From positions 1 to 37,394 of the forward strand of contig CALXLP010000011.1 in the NCBI GenBank assembly GCA_944389225.1: a stretch of DNA of 37,394 nt, written 5' to 3'. A program made the position numbers and the translations under genes. The notes beneath the pieces were generated by a model, which ran no database searches, was not told the origin of the DNA, and was given only the letters and a program-made list of their open reading frames with translations. Below, in pieces: positions 8,536 through 16,469 of the stretch; the first letter of the stretch is position 1, and each line of letters begins with the position of its first letter. The stretch comes from an uncultured Clostridia bacterium (lineage in GTDB: Bacteria; Bacillota; Clostridia; TANB77; CAG-508).

Positions 8536-9864
8536 ATGTCAAAACCAATCGTAGCAATCATAGGAAAACCCAATGTAGGAAAATCAACTTTTTTTAATTA
8601 TCTAGTAGGAAGTAGGGTATCTATTGTACAAGATACACCAGGTGTTACTAGAGATAGAATTTATGCAGATACCAATTGGAGAGGAAGAAATTTCACATTA
8701 ATTGATACAGCAGGAATTGAGCCAGATTCAGAAGATATTATCTTGTCACAGATGAGAGAACAAGCAAATTTAGCAATTGCAATGGCAGATGTTATTATCT
8801 TTTTAACAGATATTAGACAAGGAATTACAGCAGCAGATCAAGAAATTGCAGTTATGCTAAAAAAATCTGGAAAGCCTGTTGTGTTAGTATGTAATAAAGC
8901 CGATAATTTTGAAAAAGATAGAGAAGAAATTTATGAATTCTACAACTTAGGACTAGGAGATCCTTATCCTATATCTGCAAGTAATGCCATCGGTATAGGA
9001 GATGTATTAGATCAAATTTATGAAAGTTTTCCAGAAAAAACATCAGATGAAGATGAAGAAGATATCATAAAAGTAGCTGTTATTGGAAAACCAAATGTGG
9101 GAAAATCATCTTTGATTAATAAAATATTAGGAGAAAATAGAACCATTGTCAGTGATATTGCAGGAACGACTAGAGATGCTATTGATTCTAGATTTGAAAA
9201 TGAAAAAGGAAAATATATTTTAATTGATACAGCTGGAATTCGAAAAAAGAGCAAAGTAAAAGAATCAATAGAAAAATTTAGTATTATGAGAACATTACTA
9301 GCAATTGAAAGAGCAGATGTCTGCTTAATGATGATAGATGCCTTAGAAGGTGTTACAGACCAAGATGCTAAAATTGCAGGAGAAGCTCATGAAGCAGGTA
9401 AAGGAATTATCATCGTTGTTAATAAATGGGATGAATATGAAAAAGAAACAGGCACATTAGAAAAATATAAAAAAGATATTTATAACAAATTATCTTATCT
9501 ATCTTATGCACCAATCATATTCATATCTGCCAAAACAGGACAAAGAGTTAACAAATTATTTGATATGATTAATCATGTAAATGAACAAAATAGTTTGAGA
9601 GTATCAACTTCTGTTTTGAATCAGGTGATTAATGAAGCAATTGCAATTGTGCAACCACCAACAGATAAAGGAAAACGATTAAAAATATTTTATGGAACAC
9701 AAGCTTCAACAAAACCACCAACATTTGTTATATTTGTGAATAATAAAGAATTGTTCCATTTTTCTTATGAAAGATATTTAATTAATCAATTCAGAAAAGA
9801 ATTTGGACTAGAAGGGACACCTGTTAGAATTATTGTAAGAGAAAAAAATGAAAAAGATGTATAA
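8536..9864 (+). CDS. der: Ribosome biogenesis GTPase Der (EngA)
   Basis: A 442-residue double GTPase needed for 50S subunit maturation. G domain 1 has GKPNVGKS (10-17), DTPGVTRDR, DTAGIE and NKAD. G domain 2 has GKPNVGKS (about 184-191), DIAGTTRDAIDS, DTAGIRKKSKV and NKWDEY (about 296-301). A C-terminal KH-like domain includes KIFYGTQASTKPPTFVIFVN and ends in the basic VREKNEKDV tail. Length and order are exactly those of the family. It heads a likely operon: plsY starts 17 bases after its stop with a perfect ribosome site, followed by an unknown membrane protein, gpsA and a zinc-ribbon protein, all on the same strand. The der-plsY-gpsA order is common in Bacillota. Confidence 0.97.
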   Translation: MSKPIVAIIGKPNVGKSTFFNYLVGSRVSIVQDTPGVTRDRIYADTNWRGRNFTLIDTAGIEPDSEDIILSQMREQANLAIAMADVIIFLTDIRQGITAADQEIAVMLKKSGKPVVLVCNKADNFEKDREEIYEFYNLGLGDPYPISASNAIGIGDVLDQIYESFPEKTSDEDEEDIIKVAVIGKPNVGKSSLINKILGENRTIVSDIAGTTRDAIDSRFENEKGKYILIDTAGIRKKSKVKESIEKFSIMRTLLAIERADVCLMMIDALEGVTDQDAKIAGEAHEAGKGIIIVVNKWDEYEKETGTLEKYKKDIYNKLSYLSYAPIIFISAKTGQRVNKLFDMINHVNEQNSLRVSTSVLNQVINEAIAIVQPPTDKGKRLKIFYGTQASTKPPTFVIFVNNKELFHFSYERYLINQFRKEFGLEGTPVRIIVREKNEKDV

Positions 9865-9881
9865 AATAAAGGAGGTAACAT

Positions 9882-10511
9882 ATGGTATATAATGTCATAA
9901 CAGCAATTATTGCCTATTTAATAGGAAGTGTTAATTTTTCAGTTATTTTAAGTAAAAAGATGGCTGGATTTGATGTAAGAGAAAAAGGAAGTGGAAATGC
10001 AGGAACGACCAATATGCTTCGTTCTGTTGGAAAAAAAGCAGCAGCTTTAACATTAATTTGTGATGTTTTGAAAGGTGTTGTTGCTATTTTAATTGCCATG
10101 TTTATTGGATGGGCATTTAAAGTAGAAAATCAATCATTACTTGTTCAAATAGCAGGAATTGCAGTTGTACTTGGACACACATTTCCAATATTCTTTGGAT
10201 TTAAAGGTGGTAAAGGTGTTGCCACATCTTTAGGAATTTTAATTATGAGTAACTGGCAAATCGGATTAATTTGTTTAGTATTTGGCGTATTATTAATTGC
10301 ATTAACAAGAATGGTATCTTTAGGATCATGTGCGGCAGCTGTACTATTCCCAGTATTAACATTATTCATAACAGATAATTATATTGTGTCACAGGGAAGT
10401 GGATATTTAATTTATAGTATTATATTAGCTGTCATTGTATTATTTAATCATAGAAGTAATATTAAAAGAATTATGTCTGGAACAGAAAATAGAATTAGTT
10501 TTAAGAAATAA
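9882..10511 (+). CDS. plsY: Glycerol-3-phosphate acyltransferase PlsY
   Basis: A 209-residue integral membrane enzyme that transfers an acyl group from acyl-phosphate to glycerol 3-phosphate, the first committed step of phospholipid synthesis. Visible motifs are GSVNFSVILSKK, the phosphate-binding loop EKGSGNAGTTNMLRSVGKK (about 32-50), and GHTFPIFFGFKGGKGVATSLG (about 101-121), separated by hydrophobic helices. Five to six membrane segments are evident. The ATG is preceded by AAAGGAGG, a near-perfect ribosome site. The position between der and gpsA fits: GpsA makes the glycerol 3-phosphate that PlsY consumes. Confidence 0.97.
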   Translation: MVYNVITAIIAYLIGSVNFSVILSKKMAGFDVREKGSGNAGTTNMLRSVGKKAAALTLICDVLKGVVAILIAMFIGWAFKVENQSLLVQIAGIAVVLGHTFPIFFGFKGGKGVATSLGILIMSNWQIGLICLVFGVLLIALTRMVSLGSCAAAVLFPVLTLFITDNYIVSQGSGYLIYSIILAVIVLFNHRSNIKRIMSGTENRISFKK

Positions 10512-10567
10512 AAAAGCATTATAATGAGATTTAAAAAATCTATATAATAAAAAAGGAGAGAAAACAA

Positions 10568-11161
10568 ATGAAAAAATTAGTAACCATTATTTTTATATGT
10601 ATGCTAATCATGATAATGACGATTCCAGTAGTAAAAGCAAGTAGTACTTATACAATTGAATTAGAAGTAACTAAAAATAAAAAAGAAGAAACATTTGAAC
10701 TATATATGTTATTGCCAGAAAACTATATTACATATGCCATTAATAAATCAGGAATGGATATACAATATGCAGGTGCAGAAACTTTAATACAAAATGAAAT
10801 TCCATTCATTGATGTTGATAAAAGTAAAGTGCAAGATGAAACTTATACTGAAAATGGTATAGAATATGTTCAAATATTGTTAGAGCCAAATGCAGATAAT
10901 TTATATACATTTGAAATCATAGCAGATTATCCTGAAATGGATATGAAACTTAGAGTAAAAAATGATGAAAAAGATTATATTATGCATATAGATAATTTTA
11001 AAATTGAAAATGATGTATGCCAAATAGAATATGTTTATGATAATGATGAAATCAAACAACCAACCAAAATAGTTATCAATTTTGGAACATTATTATTAAT
11101 TATCATATTAATAATGATTATCATCATTGCTATCATATCAAAAGTAAAAACAAAAGAATAA
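10568..11161 (+). CDS. Secreted, C-terminally membrane-anchored protein of unknown function
   Basis: 197 residues, not recognised. The N-terminus is a classic signal peptide (MKK, then a hydrophobic core, with VVKASS at a plausible signal peptidase I site near residue 24). An extracellular domain of about 140 residues follows, acidic and Tyr-rich, including ENYITYAINKSGMDIQYAG and VQILLEPNADNLYTFEI. Near the C-terminus is one strongly hydrophobic helix (LLLIIILIMIIIIAIIS) with a short basic tail, VKTKE. The predicted topology is a type I anchored surface protein. It lies between plsY and gpsA, 56 bases after plsY, with AAAGGAGAG before the ATG, so it is probably cotranscribed. The context (membrane lipid genes) does not reveal a function. 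Confidence 0.75.
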   Translation: MKKLVTIIFICMLIMIMTIPVVKASSTYTIELEVTKNKKEETFELYMLLPENYITYAINKSGMDIQYAGAETLIQNEIPFIDVDKSKVQDETYTENGIEYVQILLEPNADNLYTFEIIADYPEMDMKLRVKNDEKDYIMHIDNFKIENDVCQIEYVYDNDEIKQPTKIVINFGTLLLIIILIMIIIIAIISKVKTKE

Positions 11162-11195
11162 AGAAATACATAAAAAAGGAAGGAATGAATCAAAA

Positions 11196-12179
11196 GTGAA
11201 AAATATAGCAATTATAGGAAGTGGAAGTTGGGGAGTCGCATTAGCAACTCACCTTGCAAGATGTGGGAATTATGTGAAAATATGGTCTTTTTCAGAAGAA
11301 GAAAAAGAACTAATTAATAAGGAAAAAAGATGTAAATTCTTACCAGGAGTAGAATTGCCAGAAAATATAGAATGTTTTACAAATTTTGAAGATGTGATAA
11401 AAGATGCAGAATTTATCTTACATGTAACACCATCAAAATTTACAAGAGATGTATTTAAACAATATAAGCAATATGTTGGCGAAAAACCGGTTATCATATG
11501 TTCAAAAGGATTTGAAAAAGATTCTTTAAAAACATTAGATGAAGTGTTAGAAGAGGAATTACCAGGTGTTCGAATAGGTGTATTATCTGGACCTAGTCAT
11601 GCAGAAGAAGTGTCAATTGCAGTTCCAACTGTACTTGTCATTGCTTCTAAAGATCAAGAAATATTAAATATGATACAAGACACATTTATGTGTCCAGAAA
11701 TGAGAATTTATACATCAAGTGATGTAAAAGGTGTTGAATTAGGAGGCGCTTTAAAAAATATTATTGCATTTTGTGCAGGTGTCGCAAGTGGTATTGGATT
11801 AGGAGATAATACATTTGCAGCTTTAATTACAAGAGGATTAGGAGAACTAACAAGATTAGGTGTTGCATTAGGCGGAGAAAAAGATACTTTTTATGGACTA
11901 AGTGGTTTAGGAGATTTAATTGTTACTTGTTTAAGTGAACATAGTAGAAATCGTAAAGCAGGAAAATTAATTGGCCAAGGAAAAACATTAGAAGAAGCTA
12001 AAAAAGAAGTCGGAATGGTTATTGAAAGTATAGATAACATAGAAGTAGCCTATGAATTAGGAAAAATACATAATGTATATATGCCAATCGTAGAAACAGT
12101 ATATCAAGTCATTTACGAAAAGCTTGATCCAAAACAAGCTGTCAATAATTTAATGACAAGAGAGAAAAAAAGTGAATAA
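11196..12179 (+). CDS. gpsA: NAD(P)H-dependent glycerol-3-phosphate dehydrogenase
   Basis: A 327-residue cytoplasmic enzyme reducing dihydroxyacetone phosphate to sn-glycerol 3-phosphate, the substrate of PlsY. The N-terminal Rossmann motif is GSGSWGVALATHLA (about 7-20). Further marks are HVTPSKFTRDV, SGPSHAEEV, GVELGGALKNIIAFCAGVA with the catalytic Lys, GLGDNTFAALITRGLGEL, and SGLGDLIVTCLSEHSRNRK. Length is normal. The start is GTG at 11196, preceded by AAGGAAGGAA. The nearby ATG at 11185 is out of frame and hits a stop within five codons, which supports the GTG. It is a member of the der-plsY-gpsA cluster. Confidence 0.96.
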   Translation: MKNIAIIGSGSWGVALATHLARCGNYVKIWSFSEEEKELINKEKRCKFLPGVELPENIECFTNFEDVIKDAEFILHVTPSKFTRDVFKQYKQYVGEKPVIICSKGFEKDSLKTLDEVLEEELPGVRIGVLSGPSHAEEVSIAVPTVLVIASKDQEILNMIQDTFMCPEMRIYTSSDVKGVELGGALKNIIAFCAGVASGIGLGDNTFAALITRGLGELTRLGVALGGEKDTFYGLSGLGDLIVTCLSEHSRNRKAGKLIGQGKTLEEAKKEVGMVIESIDNIEVAYELGKIHNVYMPIVETVYQVIYEKLDPKQAVNNLMTREKKSE

Positions 12180-12237
12180 TATAGTGATTAAGGGAAATAA
12201 TAAAATGGAAGATGGAATATTGAAAGGAATGTTGTAA

Positions 12238-12801
12238 ATGGATTTTTTTGATAAATTAGGGAAAAAAGCAACAGAAGCATATAAAGTTACAGCAGATAAA
12301 ACAGGGAAACTTGCAAAAGAAACCAGATTGAAGTTCAAAATGGGAGATTTAAAATCAAAAATAGAAGACATTTACGAAGAAATAGGAAAAAAAGTATATG
12401 AAACACATGTGAAAAAAGAAGAAATTTCCATGAATGATGTATTAGAAGAATGTAAACAAATTGATGAAATGAGTGAGAAAATCGAAAAAATACGTCAAGA
12501 ATGTTTAGAACTAAAAGACAAAAAACAATGTCCAAAATGTTTTAAAGAAATTGATAAAAATATGAAATTTTGCCCAGAATGTGGAGCAAAACAAGAAGAG
12601 AAAAAAGCAAAAGAAGTAGAAGTTTTAGAAAAACCAGAAGAAGTAAAGGAAGAAACTTCTGCAACTGAGGAAGTTAAAGGGCAAGAAACTGTTGAACAAG
12701 CTACAGAATCTCAAACAAACTTAGAAAAAACAACAGAAGTAGAAATTAATCCAGATAGCCAAAATATCACAGAAGAAGAATTAAAAAATATAGGGGAATA
12801 A
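12238..12801 (+). CDS. Zinc-ribbon protein with coiled coil and acidic tail
   Basis: 187 residues of unknown role. The first 95 residues are charged and helical and probably form a coiled coil (MGDLKSKIEDIYEEIGKKV ... EMSEKIEKIRQECLELK). Next comes a zinc ribbon with CPKC (about residues 99-102) and CPECGAK (about 113-119). The last 65 residues are a low-complexity Glu/Thr/Val tail. Proteins with this layout are frequent in Clostridia, but their function is not established. The ATG follows AAAGGAATG. It lies 58 bases after gpsA, probably the last gene of the operon; a hairpin element follows its stop. No membrane segment is seen, so it is presumably cytoplasmic. Confidence 0.75.
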   Translation: MDFFDKLGKKATEAYKVTADKTGKLAKETRLKFKMGDLKSKIEDIYEEIGKKVYETHVKKEEISMNDVLEECKQIDEMSEKIEKIRQECLELKDKKQCPKCFKEIDKNMKFCPECGAKQEEKKAKEVEVLEKPEEVKEETSATEEVKGQETVEQATESQTNLEKTTEVEINPDSQNITEEELKNIGE

Positions 12802-12825
12802 GGATAAATGAATCATGTTAAACTC

Positions 12826-12995
12826 CTTGGTATATTCATTTCTTATAAATTCCTCGGTTCAATACGTATTTTAGTCTTTCTAAATCCAAAACACATGAGC
12901 CTCTCGCTGTTCGCGCTTCCTCATGTGTTTTCTATTAAGAAAGTCTACAAACACTCCAATCACATTCGTCATTTATTCAAAATGAATATACCAAG
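12826..12995. mobile_element. Long-hairpin repeat element 2 with conserved internal loops
   Basis: A 170-bp imperfect palindrome. The outer arms 12826-12841 and 12980-12995 are perfect 16-bp inverted repeats. An inner stem pairs AAAACACATGAG (12888-12899) with CTCATGTGTTTT (12920-12931), and a middle segment pairs TAGTCTTTCT with AGAAAGTCTA. Unpaired stretches lie between the stems: ATTCCTCGG (12849-12857) faces TCACATTCGTCATTT (12960-12974), and CCTCT faces TTC near the tip. The same unpaired sequences recur in the element at 29258-29552. It codes for no convincing protein. It sits between the zinc-ribbon gene and dtd and could act as a terminator or processing site. Confidence 0.6.
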
Positions 12996-13027
12996 AAAAA
13001 TTGCATAACAAAAAGTAGGTGTTAAAA

Positions 13028-13465
13028 ATGAAAATAGTTGTACAAAGAGTAAAAGAAGCAGAAGTAAAAGTAGATGGAAAAGTTGTTGGGAAAATCGGAA
13101 AAGGTTTTTTAGTATTATTAGGTGTTACACATGAAGACACAAAGGAAAATGCAGATTATTTAGTAAAAAAATTATGTAAGTTAAGAGTATTTACAGATGA
13201 AAACGATAAAATGAATTTAGCATTAAAAGATGTAGATGGAGAATTATTAATAGTATCACAATTTACATTATATGCAGATTGTTCTCAAGGAAATAGACCT
13301 TCTTTTATACAAGCTGCCAAACCAGATAAAGCAGAAGCATTGTATGAATATTTTTGTGAAGAATGTGCTAAAAATGATATAAAAGTAGAAAAAGGTATAT
13401 TTGGAGCTGATATGAAAGTAAGCCTAATAAATGACGGACCAGTAACCATTATCATAGAAAAATAG
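13028..13465 (+). CDS. dtd: D-aminoacyl-tRNA deacylase (Dtd)
   Basis: 145 residues. This cytoplasmic homodimer hydrolyses D-aminoacyl-tRNA and glycyl-tRNA(Ala) as proofreading. Family marks: N-terminal [35 protein letters not shown], the SQFTLYAD loop followed by [13 protein letters not shown], and the C-terminal GPVTIIIEK holding the cross-subunit Gly-Pro motif. I start at ATG 13028, because AGGTG (13017-13021) lies 6 bases upstream and gives the standard length. A GTG at 13019 overlaps that ribosome site. Many Bacillota have relA upstream of dtd; here it is preceded by the hairpin element instead. Confidence 0.95.
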   Translation: MKIVVQRVKEAEVKVDGKVVGKIGKGFLVLLGVTHEDTKENADYLVKKLCKLRVFTDENDKMNLALKDVDGELLIVSQFTLYADCSQGNRPSFIQAAKPDKAEALYEYFCEECAKNDIKVEKGIFGADMKVSLINDGPVTIIIEK

Positions 13466-13492
13466 AAATTAGTTCTCTAATTTCTATTTTTG
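13462..13492. terminator. Bidirectional terminator between dtd and the minus-strand gene
   Basis: ATAGAAATTAG (13462-13472), loop TTCT, and CTAATTTCTAT (13477-13487), followed by TTTTTG on the plus strand. On the minus strand the stem is followed by a run of T. It serves both convergent genes and overlaps the dtd stop codon. Confidence 0.75.
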
Positions 13493-13494
13493 CT

Positions 13495-13776
13495 TTAATA
13501 GGGGAATCGTTCATATAAGTATTTTATAACCTCATTACCATTTTGTTCATTAATATGGATATAAACATTTTTATCCAAACAAATCCACATATGAATCAAA
13601 TAATCTTCCATATTATCTAAGAAGACCCCTACAATTTCGGCTAATTCAATAGGATTTGTATATTGTTTTTCCCAACTGAAATCTTCATAGATTTCAAGAT
13701 TAGTATTATAAAATTTGCTTAAAAATTTATTTAATTCTCCTTGTTTTTGACTATATAAATTAACAGTTACATACAT
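13495..13776 (-). CDS. Small protein of unknown function
   Basis: 93 residues from the preferred start, not recognised. It is a soluble, acidic, Tyr/Asn-rich protein with no signal peptide or membrane helix. Phrases such as GELNKFLSKFYN and IHMWICLDKNVYIHI suggest a small alpha/beta fold. An in-frame ATG at 13788 would add four residues. However, GGAG lies 6 bases before the second ATG and inside the first codons, so I take 13776 as the start. Its base composition matches the host. The downstream hairpin is shared with dtd. No neighbour suggests a role. Confidence 0.65.
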   Translation of the reverse strand: MYVTVNLYSQKQGELNKFLSKFYNTNLEIYEDFSWEKQYTNPIELAEIVGVFLDNMEDYLIHMWICLDKNVYIHINEQNGNEVIKYLYERFPY

Positions 13777-13895
13777 AATATTCTCCATAAAAAATGTTTA
13801 TACTAAATATTATAAAAAATATTTTCATTTTTATACGGGAATAAACTAGTCAAAAAATGTCAATACTAAGAAAAACAAAATATGGAGGGATTTTT

Positions 13896-14807
13896 TTGAA
13901 AAAATTTAAAATTATTTCATATATCATATTAGTGATTGTTTTAGTGGTATTGGCATTAACTGTCTATACAAGTGCGACACAAAATAACGAACAAGATGAA
14001 AAAGAAAAAGTAACTTCAGAAATTCGATATTTAGATACCAAATTTGTAGATTTATTGAATAATATGAATAATATAGAAACTAGAAATTATCAGATATATA
14101 CAACAAAAATAGAAGAATCTAAATCTGCTGAAAATTCAGGAGGAGGATCTTCAGGTGGAAATTCTACTTCTGATTCTAACACAAGTTCTAGTTCAGATAG
14201 TACATCTACTCAAGATAATAGTGACCAAGCGCAAACTGAAGAAACAAATAAGAATTATGAAATGCAGGCAGCAGGAATTTTAACAACAAACAGAGATATC
14301 GATTGGACATCATGTAAAAATGAATCAGAATTAATTTACACTTCTATATCAACTATTACATTAGATTTATATCGTTTAAATGTATCACAAGAAGATATAT
14401 TAAATTTTAATAAAGATTTAGATACTTTAACAGTAAGTTTAGAAGAAGAAAATAAGCAATTAGCTTTAGATAATTTAGTAAAAATATATGAATATATACC
14501 AAAATTTGCACAAACAGTTGTAGATGATACATTATATAAAACGGTATTAGAAACAAAATTAAATGTTTTTAGAGGATATGCAAAACTAGATAGTGGTGAC
14601 TGGACAGGAATTAGTACAAATATAGTAGATGCAATAAATGCATATGCCACATTATTAACCAATACAGAAATAGATGCGAATAAACAAACAAGTGTTAATA
14701 AAGGATATGTCATGTTAAATGAATTAAAAAATGCAGTAGACACACAAAATACATCTGTATTTTTGATAAAATATAAAAACTTACTAGAAGAAATTAATAA
14801 TTTATGA
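13896..14807 (+). CDS. Membrane-anchored extracellular protein of unknown function (TTG start)
   Basis: 303 residues. The start is inferred to be TTG at 13896, because GGAGGG (13884-13889) is 6 bases upstream and the protein then begins MKKFKIISYIILVIVLVVL, a normal signal or anchor sequence. The upstream ATG at 13857 has no ribosome site. After the single N-terminal membrane helix come a charged region, a Ser/Gly/Asn/Thr linker of about 30 residues (roughly 85-125) and a helical domain of about 170 residues (LYRLNVSQEDILNFNKDLDTL...). The overall layout is that of a cell-surface protein with a flexible wall-spanning linker. No catalytic motif is seen. It directly precedes rnpB, whose promoter overlaps its stop. 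Confidence 0.75.
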   Translation: MKKFKIISYIILVIVLVVLALTVYTSATQNNEQDEKEKVTSEIRYLDTKFVDLLNNMNNIETRNYQIYTTKIEESKSAENSGGGSSGGNSTSDSNTSSSSDSTSTQDNSDQAQTEETNKNYEMQAAGILTTNRDIDWTSCKNESELIYTSISTITLDLYRLNVSQEDILNFNKDLDTLTVSLEEENKQLALDNLVKIYEYIPKFAQTVVDDTLYKTVLETKLNVFRGYAKLDSGDWTGISTNIVDAINAYATLLTNTEIDANKQTSVNKGYVMLNELKNAVDTQNTSVFLIKYKNLLEEINNL

Positions 14808-14813
14808 TATAAT
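14808..14813 (+). promoter_or_regulatory. Extended -10 element of rnpB
   Basis: TGATATAAT, with TATAAT at 14808-14813, directly after the stop codon of the preceding gene. The -35 region is weak. The expected start point is close to 14820, next to the 5' end of the RNA. Confidence 0.5.
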
Positions 14814-14821
14814 AACAAATA

Positions 14822-15169
14822 GAGTAAATTGAATAGTCGCTGGTAAATTTCCGAAAGGAATTACGAGAGGAAAGTCCGGGCTCCATAAGAGCAATGATGC
14901 TAGATAACGTCTAGTGGGGGCGACCCTAAGGAAAGTGCAACAGAAAATAACCGCCAATTTTTTGGTAAGGGTGAAAAGGTGAGGTAAGAGCTCACCAGCA
15001 ATATGGTGACATATTGTGTTTGTGTAAACCCCATCAGGAGCAACACCTCAAAGAGAAGATTAAGCCAGCTCTGGCGCCTTCTCGACTTGCGTGGCTTGAG
15101 GTATATAGTGATATATATCCTAGATAAATGACTATTTTAAACGACAGAACCCGGCTTACAGATTTACTC
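14822..15169 (+). ncRNA. rnpB: RNase P RNA (type A)
   Basis: The catalytic RNA of RNase P, which matures tRNA 5' ends. Universal segments are present in order: GAGAGGAAAGTCCGGGCTCC, GTGCAACAGAAAATA with CCGCC, AAGGGTGAAAAGGTGAGG followed by TAAGAGCTCACC, GTAAACCCCATC then GGAGCAA, and TAGATAAATGACT followed by ACGACAGAACCCGGCTTACAG. The GGTAAGAGCTCACC stem and the region around GTAAACCCCATC match the ancestral type A architecture rather than the Bacillus type B. The ends are set by helix P1: GAGTAAAT (14822-14829) pairs with ATTTACTC (15162-15169). P1 is followed at once by a run of seven T and so doubles as the terminator. Confidence 0.95.
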
Positions 15170-15228
15170 TTTTTTTATTTAAAAATTTATAAGAAAATTG
15201 CATAGACAAATTGCAAAGCAGCCATCTT

Positions 15229-16114
15229 TTACATCAGCAAATCTTTCATATCATTAGGTAAAGGACAAGTAAAACATTGTTCTTTTTTTGTGACTGGATG
15301 AATGAAAGATATCATATAGCTATGTAATGCTTGCCTAGAAATTAGATTAGAAGATTGACCATATAAAGTATCACCAAGCAAAGGATGCCCCATATAACTA
15401 AAATGGACACGTATTTGATGTGTTCTACCAGTTTCTAATTTACATTTTACTAAACTATAATTTTCAAATTCTTTCATAACTTCATAAATTGTTCTAGAAG
15501 ATTGACCAGCAAAGTCTACACATCTTTCAATAATACTTCCAGGTTTTCTAGCAATTGGTAAGTCAATGATTCCAGATTTTTTATCTAAAATTCCATCAAC
15601 AATGCAAAGGTATTCTTTTTGAAAAATATTTTCATTCATTTGCTGACTAAATGCTTCTTGAATATAGGCACATTTTGCAAAAATAACTAATCCGAGAAGT
15701 GTTAAAATCTAATCGATTAACAGGTCTAATTTTTTTCTGTAAGCCAATGGAATCAAAATAAAACTTTATACCATTTGATAAAGAATCAGCATAATGCAAA
15801 ATAGAAGGATGAATGGCAACACCTGCTGGTTTATTCACAATTAATAACCAGTCATCTTCATAAATGATGTCTAAATCCATTTTAGTAGGAACTACATTAG
15901 CATTATCTTCAGGATAATCAAAATTAATGATAAGAATATCATTAATTTCAAAAGAATTTCTAGTATCACAAATAGAATCATTAAGCTTGATACATTTTTC
16001 TTCAATTAGTTTGGTTAATAAACGATTAGAAATGTGTAATTCATTTTTTAATAGTGAATGGGTATTTTCATATTTATTTTTATCGTTAACAGTTATACAA
16101 TATTTGATTTCCAT
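15229..16114 (-). pseudogene. RluA-family 23S rRNA pseudouridine synthase, interrupted by a +1 frameshift
   Basis: Read on the minus strand, the first frame (16114 to about 15705) gives an S4-like N-terminus (RLLTKLIEEKCIKLND), then DDWLLIVNKPAGVAIHPS and the catalytic core RPVNRLDFNTS. The frame then leaves the family. Removing one base near 15704 restores GLVIFAKCAYIQEAFSQQ and joins perfectly to the second frame, which holds LETGRTHQIRVHFSYMGHPLLGDTLYG and HSYMISFIHPVTKKE. The repaired product would be about 294 residues, the normal RluA/RluD length. The catalytic Asp is in NRLD, a common variant of HRLD. All else is intact, so this is either a very recent mutation or a sequence error. A good promoter precedes it. 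If the shift is real, the protein would lose most of its catalytic domain. Confidence 0.8.
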
Positions 16115-16146
16115 AGTTTCTCCCTAAAAATAACTTATATATCCAA

Positions 16147-16175
16147 AGTATATACCAGATATATTTTTAAATCAA
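16147..16175 (-). promoter_or_regulatory. Promoter of the RluA-family gene
   Basis: On the minus strand: TTGATT (16170-16175), 17-bp spacer, TATACT (16147-16152), 33 bases before the ATG. The ribosome site GGGAG follows. Confidence 0.6.
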
Positions 16176-16224
16176 TGTTATAGGATATATTTATAATAGT
16201 CAAAAGTAAATATAAAAAATATAA

Positions 16225-16264
16225 CAAAAAACTTCCTAGAGTCTTTTACTCTAAGAAGTTTTTA
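16225..16264. terminator. Hairpin terminator formed by the left arm of switch 1
   Basis: A 14-bp stem with one mismatch (16229-16242 with 16048-independent partner 16248-16261) has a 5-base loop and T runs on both strands outside it. It would stop transcripts leaving the invertible segment to the left in the present orientation. Confidence 0.55.
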
Positions 16265-16431
16265 CATAAAAATAATATCAATAAACAAGAAGAATGTCAA
16301 TAATTTTTAAGAAAACTTTTATAAATAGTGTAACAACATATTTCTTATGTATTGAGTACGGATATTTTTAATAAACCGCATAAAATTACTATTTGTATAA
16401 ATTTATATCTTTCTTAGAGTAAAAGACTCTA
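16237..16431. promoter_or_regulatory. Candidate invertible promoter switch 1 (195 bp, 21-bp perfect inverted repeats)
   Basis: Bases 16237-16257 and 16411-16431 are perfect 21-bp inverted repeats (25 bp with one mismatch). Each arm is itself a hairpin, but the five loop bases are also reverse complements between arms (CTTTT on the left, AAAAG on the right). The inverted relationship is therefore not just a by-product of each arm being palindromic. The segment holds a strong promoter pointing left, away from the pilin gene that starts 39 bases beyond the right arm. The right arm has no T run on its gene side, so inversion would let the promoter read into the pilin gene. Size and arrangement resemble the known phase switches of Clostridioides difficile. 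Inversion itself is inferred, not observed. Confidence 0.65.
16272..16300 (-). promoter_or_regulatory. Near-consensus promoter inside switch 1, pointing away from the pilin gene
   Basis: On the minus strand: TTGACA (16295-16300), 17-bp spacer, TATTAT (16272-16277), with TGA before the -10. I find no comparable promoter on the plus strand of the segment. Confidence 0.75.
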
Positions 16432-16469
16432 AGAAAATAAAAGCATAAGAAAAGAAGGGAGAAAAACAA

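Noticed and set aside
12808..13008. A 66-residue open frame between the zinc-ribbon gene and dtd.
   Set aside because: It lies across the palindromic element 12826-12995, has no ribosome site and has a translation with no protein-like pattern. The hairpin explains the sequence.
15647..16114. Treating the two RluA-family frames as two separate genes, or as a programmed frameshift.
   Set aside because: The split falls inside the catalytic motif, the second frame has no ribosome site, and there is no slippery run at the junction. One broken gene is the simpler reading.
16225..16436. The repeats upstream of the pilin genes being only ordinary terminators.
   Set aside because: The right arms lack T runs on the gene side, the loop bases are complementary between arms, and a strong promoter lies between them facing away. 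Terminator function of the left arm is kept as an additional role.
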